64,000 nucleotides of DNA from positions 2,170,001-2,234,000 of the forward strand of contig NZ_CP013232.1 of the NCBI RefSeq assembly GCF_001584145.1, in the 5' to 3' direction. Under the pieces are notes generated by a model, which worked only from the letters and a program-made list of their open reading frames with translations, did not search any database and had not been told where the DNA came from. A program made the position numbers and the translations under genes. Position 1 is the first letter of the stretch. Every line of letters begins with the position of its first letter. The stretch is from Collimonas fungivorans. GTDB lineage: Bacteria > Pseudomonadota > Gammaproteobacteria > Burkholderiales > Burkholderiaceae_D. Below, one piece after another: positions 59,553 to 64,000 of this stretch.

Positions 59553-61310
59553 ATGGCCCACACCGACGACAGCGCACACCATGACCACGGACCGCAAGGT
59601 TTCTTCCGCAAATATGTCTGGAGCCAGGACCACAAGGTGATTGCAATCCAGTACGCTAGCGTCGCCATCCTGGCCGGGCTGGTGGGGGTCGGGCTGTCGA
59701 ACCTGATGCGCCTGCAGCTGGGGTTTCCCGGCAAGTTTGCCTTCATCGATGCGCAGCATTACTACCAGTTCATGACCATGCACGGCATGATCATGGTGAT
59801 CTACCTGCTCACGGCGCTGTTCCTCGGCGGTTTCGGTAATTACCTGATCCCGCTGATGGTGGGTGCGCGCGACATGGTTTTTCCTTACCTGAACATGCTC
59901 AGCTTCTGGGTTTACCTGCTCTCGGTGATCGTGCTGATGGCGAGTTTTTTCGTGCCGGGCGGGCCGACCGGCGCCGGCTGGACCTTATACCCGCCGCAGG
60001 CGATCTTGCCTGGCACGCCGGGTTACGAGTGGGGCATCATCCTGATGCTGGTGTCGCTGCTGATCTTTATCGTTGCCGCCACCATGGGCGGCCTGAATTA
60101 CGTGACTACCGTGTTGCAGGCGCGTACCCGTGGCATGACGCTGCTGCGCATGCCGCTGACGGTGTGGGGAATTTTTGTTGCTACCATCCTGGCGCTGCTG
60201 GCCTTTCCCGCGCTATTCGTAAGCGGCATCATGATGCTGCTGGACCGTACGCTGGGCACCAGTTTCTTCATGCCGGCGCTGGTGTCGATGGGGCAGGTCA
60301 GCGGCTATAAAGGCGGCAGCCCTTTGCTGTTCCAGCACCTGTTCTGGTTTTTCGGCCATCCCGAGGTGTATATCGTGGCCTTGCCGGCATTTGGCATCGT
60401 CTCGGACCTGATCAGCGTGCACGCGCGCAAAAGCATCTTCGGCTACCGCACCATGGTGTGGGCAATCCTGGCGATCGGCGTGCTGAGCGTGGTGGTATGG
60501 GCGCACCACATGTTCGTCAGCGGCATGAATCCGTATTTCGGTTTCTTCTTTGCCACCACCACCCTGATCATTGCCGTGCCTACCGCGATCAAGGTCTACA
60601 ACTGGGTGCTGACCTTGTGGAATGGCGATATCCACCTGTCGGTGCCGATGTTGTTCGCGCTGGCGTTCATCAGCACTTTCCTGATCGGCGGCCTGACCGG
60701 GCTGTTCCTCGGCAATGTCAGCGTCGACATCCCTCTGTCCAACACGTATTTCGTGGTGGCGCACTTCCATATGGTGATGGGGGTGTCGCCCTTGCTGGTG
60801 GTGTTTGGCGGCATCTACCACTGGTACCCGAAGGTGAGCGGCCGCATGTTGCACGAAGGAATGGGGAAATTCCATTTCTGGATCACTTTTCTCGGCACTT
60901 ATGCGATCTTCTTTCCCATGCATTACCTCGGCATCCTCGGCATGCCGCGCCGCTACTATGCCTTCGACGGCTATAAATTCATCCCCGACTCGGCGCACGC
61001 GCTGAATGCCTTTATCAGCGTGGTGGCGCTGATCGTGGCGACGGCGCAACTGGTTTTCATCTTCAACCTGATCTGGAGCATATTCCGCGGCAAACCGGCG
61101 CCGGCCAATCCATGGCGCGCCGCGTCGCTGGAATGGCAGACGCCGGAAACGCCGCCCACCCATGGCAACTGGGGCGAACAGCTGCCGGTGGTGTATCGCG
61201 GCGCTTATACCTATAGCGTGCCGGGCGCCAAGGAAGACTTCATCGCGCAAAACGTGCCGCCGGTAGCCGGCGACGCCGAGTCGCTGGTGGTCAAGGAGAC
61301 ATACGCATGA
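59553..61310 (+). CDS. coxA: Cytochrome c oxidase subunit I (heme-copper, A1 type)
   Basis: A 585-residue, 12-segment catalytic subunit. The heme and CuB ligands are recognised in MTMHGMIM, FGHPEVYI (His-Tyr crosslink and proton-channel Glu) and WAHHMFVSGM, plus HFHMVMGV near the end. D-channel residues are suggested by GNYLIPLMVGARDM and the K-channel lysine by VPTAIK, which indicates an A1 enzyme. It is 12 bp after coxB and overlaps the next gene by four bases. Confidence 0.95.
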   Translation: MAHTDDSAHHDHGPQGFFRKYVWSQDHKVIAIQYASVAILAGLVGVGLSNLMRLQLGFPGKFAFIDAQHYYQFMTMHGMIMVIYLLTALFLGGFGNYLIPLMVGARDMVFPYLNMLSFWVYLLSVIVLMASFFVPGGPTGAGWTLYPPQAILPGTPGYEWGIILMLVSLLIFIVAATMGGLNYVTTVLQARTRGMTLLRMPLTVWGIFVATILALLAFPALFVSGIMMLLDRTLGTSFFMPALVSMGQVSGYKGGSPLLFQHLFWFFGHPEVYIVALPAFGIVSDLISVHARKSIFGYRTMVWAILAIGVLSVVVWAHHMFVSGMNPYFGFFFATTTLIIAVPTAIKVYNWVLTLWNGDIHLSVPMLFALAFISTFLIGGLTGLFLGNVSVDIPLSNTYFVVAHFHMVMGVSPLLVVFGGIYHWYPKVSGRMLHEGMGKFHFWITFLGTYAIFFPMHYLGILGMPRRYYAFDGYKFIPDSAHALNAFISVVALIVATAQLVFIFNLIWSIFRGKPAPANPWRAASLEWQTPETPPTHGNWGEQLPVVYRGAYTYSVPGAKEDFIAQNVPPVAGDAESLVVKETYA

Positions 61311-61984
61311 GGACGCTTGATGCATCGATCAGCTCGAACCAGGCCGTCATCCTGAAACCCCCGGCTGGCGGTTATGTGCGCTACGGCTATGGCGCCGAAG
61401 GCATGCCGCCTGACCTGCGCGATGCAGCTGTCAGCGTTGCCTTGTGGGTATTCATCGGTGTCGCGACATCACTGTTCCTGCTTTTCCTGGCCGCCTACGG
61501 CATGCGGATGGATGCCGGCGACTGGTCGCCGCTGGCGATGCCATGGCAGCTGTGGCTGAGCAGTTCGTTGCTGCTGCTTGCCAGCGCGCTGCTGCAGCTG
61601 GCGGCAATGGCGGCAGGTTCACTGCATCTGCAGCGAGCCCGTTACCTGCTGGTCGCTGCCGGCGTTTGCGGTTTCGCTTTCCTGGGCGCGCAACTGTGGG
61701 GATGGCAAGCGTTGCTAGCCATCCATGTGACGGCCAGCGGCAACCCGGCCGCCAGTTTCTTTTATCTGCTGACAGCCATGCATGCCTTGCACGTGGCGGG
61801 TGGGCTTGCCGGCTGGGGCATCGCCGCGCATGGCGCCTGGCGGCAGGATGCCAGCCGCCAGGCCCGGCGCATCCGCTTATGCGCGCGTTACTGGCATTTC
61901 TTGCTGGCGCTGTGGCTGTTGCTGTTTGCTGCATTGGGCTGGCTGACGCCGGAGCTGGTGCGCATGGTTTGCGGTACGCGTTAA
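61307..61984 (+). CDS. Cytochrome c oxidase subunit III-like protein, first copy
   Basis: A 225-residue membrane protein of the heme-copper oxidase subunit III family with five to six hydrophobic segments. It has FFYLLTAMHALHVAGGLAGW and YWHFLLALWLLLFAAL, equivalent to the HALHV and YWHF segments of subunit III. The ATGA overlap with coxA shows translational coupling. It is more divergent than the next gene and may have a structural rather than a proton-uptake role. Confidence 0.85.
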   Translation: MRTLDASISSNQAVILKPPAGGYVRYGYGAEGMPPDLRDAAVSVALWVFIGVATSLFLLFLAAYGMRMDAGDWSPLAMPWQLWLSSSLLLLASALLQLAAMAAGSLHLQRARYLLVAAGVCGFAFLGAQLWGWQALLAIHVTASGNPAASFFYLLTAMHALHVAGGLAGWGIAAHGAWRQDASRQARRIRLCARYWHFLLALWLLLFAALGWLTPELVRMVCGTR

Positions 61985-61993
61985 GGAGGCCAT

Positions 61994-62704
61994 ATGAACA
62001 CGGTGAGCACGACCGCAGCATCTCCTGCAACCGCTCCGGCTACCGGACGCTGGCGGCAGCTGGTGGCGGACTGGTCGTCGGACCAGCAGGCGTTCCAGGT
62101 ATCGTGGGGCAAGGCCATGATGTGGATTTTCCTGCTGTCCGACACCTTCATCTTCAGCTGTTTCCTGACCGGCTACATGACGGTGCGCATGGCCAACACC
62201 GTTCCCTGGCCGAACCCGAGCCTGGTGTTCAGCCTCAATATCGGCGGCGTCGAAGTGCCCTTGCTGCTGATCGCGATCATGACTTTCGTCTTGATCAGCA
62301 GCAGCGGCACCATGGCGATGGCGGTCAATTTCGCCTACCGCCGCGAGCGTGTGCGCGCCGCCATCCTGATGTTTGTCACGGCGGGTTTCGGCGTGTGCTT
62401 CGTCAGCATGCAGGTGTTCGAATGGAGCAAGCTGATTCTGCAGGAAGGCGTGCGCCCCTGGGGCAATCCGATGGGGGCGGCGCAATTCGGCTCGACTTTT
62501 TTCATGATCACCGGTTTCCACGGCCTGCATGTGAGCGCCGGCGTGATCTACCTGATTACGGTGGCGGTGCGTTTGCTGCGCGGCAGATATGACGCAGTTG
62601 GCAAGACCGGCGGGAATTACCAGATCGTCGAAATCGCCGGGCTGTACTGGCACTTCGTCGACCTGGTCTGGGTTTTCATTTTTGCCTTGTTCTATCTCTG
62701 GTAG
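61994..62704 (+). CDS. Cytochrome c oxidase subunit III-like protein, second copy
   Basis: A 236-residue subunit III paralogue. Segments FFMITGFHGLHVSAGVIYL and VEIAGLYWHFVDLVWVFIFALFYLW are the canonical end of the family, and MMWIFLLSDTFIFSCFLTGY is its first helix. It follows the first copy by 9 bp (AGGAGG before the ATG). Having two subunit III genes in one operon is uncommon among caa3 oxidases, although known for some alternative ones. Confidence 0.9.
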   Translation: MNTVSTTAASPATAPATGRWRQLVADWSSDQQAFQVSWGKAMMWIFLLSDTFIFSCFLTGYMTVRMANTVPWPNPSLVFSLNIGGVEVPLLLIAIMTFVLISSSGTMAMAVNFAYRRERVRAAILMFVTAGFGVCFVSMQVFEWSKLILQEGVRPWGNPMGAAQFGSTFFMITGFHGLHVSAGVIYLITVAVRLLRGRYDAVGKTGGNYQIVEIAGLYWHFVDLVWVFIFALFYLW

Positions 62705-62712
62705 GTGCGCTC

Positions 62713-63027
62713 ATGACTTCCGCCACAGGACAACAACATCCGATCAGCCTGTACCTGAAGATATGGGGATTGCTGTTCGTGCTCAGTACGCTTTCCTATC
62801 TGGTCGACTACTTCAATTTCCACAGCTACCTGCGCTGGACCCTGATCCTGGTCCTGATGCTGATGAAGGCGGGCCTGATCGTCGCCTTCTTCATGCACAT
62901 GGCCTGGGAACGGCTGGCGCTGGTGTTCGCCATCCTGATCCCGCCGCTGTGCCTGCTGGTGCTGGTGGGCCTGATGGCGACCGAAGCCGACTACACTTTC
63001 CTGACCCGGCTTTCGTTCTTTCGCTGA
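62713..63027 (+). CDS. Cytochrome c oxidase subunit IV (prokaryotic)
   Basis: A 104-residue protein with three hydrophobic helices (IWGLLFVLSTLSYLVDYF, LILVLMLMKAGLIVAFFMH, LVFAILIPPLCLLVLVGLM) and the usual KAGLIVAFFMHMAWE motif of COX4_pro/CoxD proteins. It is a small accessory subunit that helps assembly. It starts 8 bp after subunit III and ends the operon. Confidence 0.88.
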   Translation: MTSATGQQHPISLYLKIWGLLFVLSTLSYLVDYFNFHSYLRWTLILVLMLMKAGLIVAFFMHMAWERLALVFAILIPPLCLLVLVGLMATEADYTFLTRLSFFR

Positions 63028-63070
63028 AGTTTGAATTGCAGCTTGAATCAAAGTTTGAATTACAGCTTGA
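63027..63070. repeat. 20-bp direct repeat after the oxidase operon
   Basis: AAGTTTGAATTGCAGCTTGA (63027-63046) and AAGTTTGAATTACAGCTTGA (63051-63070) differ by one base, with a four-base spacer. The second copy covers the end of the convergent acyltransferase gene. No U-tract terminator is visible here. Confidence 0.8.
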
Positions 63071-64000
63071 TATACCAGCGCTGCCGGTCCATCACATACA
63101 CGATCAGCCACCAGACAGCGACAAAGGTCATTGCGAAAGCCAGCGACGCTATGTAAGGACCGGCCAGAGGCGCGATCCAGCTGGCGAACAATCGTTGGTA
63201 CAAGGTTTCCTGGCCTAGTCCAGGCAGCACGATCTGCATCAGTTCCGAGCCGGCATACGCTGCCACGGCATTGAGGCCGAAGCGCCGTCCCAATGCCGGC
63301 CAGTTGCACCGGTCCACCAGCCAGTGGAACAGCAGCAGCGCCAACGTGGCCCAGCCGGCGCACCACAGCACAAACGATGAAGTCCACAGGTTCTTGTTGA
63401 GCGGCAGCGCCAGCGACCACAGCGCCCCCAGGACCAGCGCCGCGACGGCGGCAAATAGCAACGGCTTCAAGCGGTTCTCGCGCAGCCAGCGGCCGGCGCA
63501 CAGGCCGAGCAAACTGGTCGCCAGCGACGGCAAGGTGCCGAGCAGACCTTCCGGATCGTGGCCGCGGCCGCTGGCGGCGTCGATCTGGTAAACGAAATGG
63601 CCGAACAAGGCGCTGTCGCTGCGGCTGGCCAGGTTGAGCCACGGCTCCAGCGAACCGCCGAGCGTCAGCAGGCCCCAGTAACCGAGCAGGATTGCGGCGA
63701 TCAAGCCCCATTGCGTGCGCGGCCGGGTATAGATGGAACATAGCGCGGTAGCGGCGAAGCACAGCCCTATGCGTTGCAGCACGCCCGGCAGGCGCATGTG
63801 GGCGCCGGGCATGATGAGCCAGGCCAGCAGATTGATCAGCAAACCCAGCGCCACGATGCGCAGCGCCCGCAGCAGGGCGGCGCGCGCCAGCATGCCCGGA
63901 TTGGCGCCTTGCGCCAGCCGCGGTTCGATGCCCAGCGCGGTCGAGACGCCGACCACGAACAGGAAAAACGGAAACACCAGGTCAGTCGGCGTGCAGCCGT
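63060..64000 (-). CDS. NagX/DUF5009-like membrane acyltransferase (partial, 5' end beyond window)
   Basis: At least 313 residues are visible. The reading frame continues beyond base 64000, where the last readable codons give GCTPTDLVFPFFLFVVGVS, the conserved first helix of the heparan-alpha-glucosaminide N-acetyltransferase-like family (NagX, DUF5009, YeiB-like). About nine membrane segments follow, with the family's PGVLQRIGLCF-like segment (RLPGVLQRIGLCFAATALC). It acylates sugars across the inner membrane in known cases; the substrate here is unknown. It is convergent with the oxidase operon. Confidence 0.85.
   Translation of the reverse strand, partial: GCTPTDLVFPFFLFVVGVSTALGIEPRLAQGANPGMLARAALLRALRIVALGLLINLLAWLIMPGAHMRLPGVLQRIGLCFAATALCSIYTRPRTQWGLIAAILLGYWGLLTLGGSLEPWLNLASRSDSALFGHFVYQIDAASGRGHDPEGLLGTLPSLATSLLGLCAGRWLRENRLKPLLFAAVAALVLGALWSLALPLNKNLWTSSFVLWCAGWATLALLLFHWLVDRCNWPALGRRFGLNAVAAYAGSELMQIVLPGLGQETLYQRLFASWIAPLAGPYIASLAFAMTFVAVWWLIVYVMDRQRWYIKL

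Overview
The window looks like a chromosomal segment of a Betaproteobacterium of the order Burkholderiales. The GC-rich coding, the ETF:ubiquinone oxidoreductase, the scoAB pair beside a PAS-LuxR gene, the EmrAB/NodT efflux unit and the mix of soil-type catabolic genes suggest an Oxalobacteraceae member such as Collimonas. That placement is inference from gene content. No 16S rRNA gene lies in the window.

Layout. 1-1362 is the end of a secondary-metabolite type locus: the end of a lipocalin-like protein, a discrete acyl carrier protein and a malonyl-transferase-like acyltransferase broken by a one-base frameshift. 1426-10623 is mostly housekeeping: ETF-QO, a hotdog thioesterase, a PAS-LuxR regulator divergent from scoAB, a polysaccharide deacetylase, an alpha/beta hydrolase, a RidA protein and relA. 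A tRNA-Val(CAC) follows. 11052-18295 is the most unusual part. It holds two tandem genes for DUF4157 (eCIS-core-domain) proteins. The first is a 1696-residue protein that appears to carry, in order, an ADP-ribosyltransferase-like region, a Fic motif, an OTU cysteine-protease domain, nuclear-localisation-like basic clusters and one C-terminal C2H2 zinc finger. The second carries an M91/NleD-like zinc metallopeptidase. Both share a GNYxYxxSPL motif at almost the same N-terminal position. They look like cargo toxins of an extracellular contractile injection system aimed at eukaryotes, but no injection-system structural gene is in the window.

18331-26922 holds small transcription units: LysR with HAD/D-threonine-aldolase-like/RidA genes, SRPBCC, DUF1697, a PPOX flavoprotein, LysR with azoR, and a secreted hydrolase. 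27086-36200 holds an AcoR/EatR-like sigma-54 activator, an orphan spore-coat-U protein, a CocE-type hydrolase, an epoxide-hydrolase-like protein, a DUF308 membrane protein fused to a papain-like domain, DinB, a slipin and a 2OG oxygenase. 36355-39399 is an iron-uptake unit (PiuC and a TonB-dependent receptor with a candidate Fur box).

39689-42487 is a three-gene oxidoreductase run. 42514-48379 is an ethanolamine-catabolism operon (aldehyde dehydrogenase, DUF779, permease, eutB, eutC) with a near-consensus sigma-54 promoter. The likely activator is the enhancer-binding protein about 18 kb away. Patatin and hydrolase genes follow, then a REPIN-like nested inverted repeat. 50852-56542 is a tripartite drug-efflux operon with MarR and TetR regulators. 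56642-57472 is a PHP phosphoesterase. 57680-63027 is a caa3-type cytochrome oxidase operon with two subunit-III paralogues. The window ends inside a NagX/DUF5009-like acyltransferase gene.

No CRISPR array, rRNA operon, integrase or complete insertion sequence was seen. Most long antisense reading frames are shadows of GC-rich genes and are omitted.
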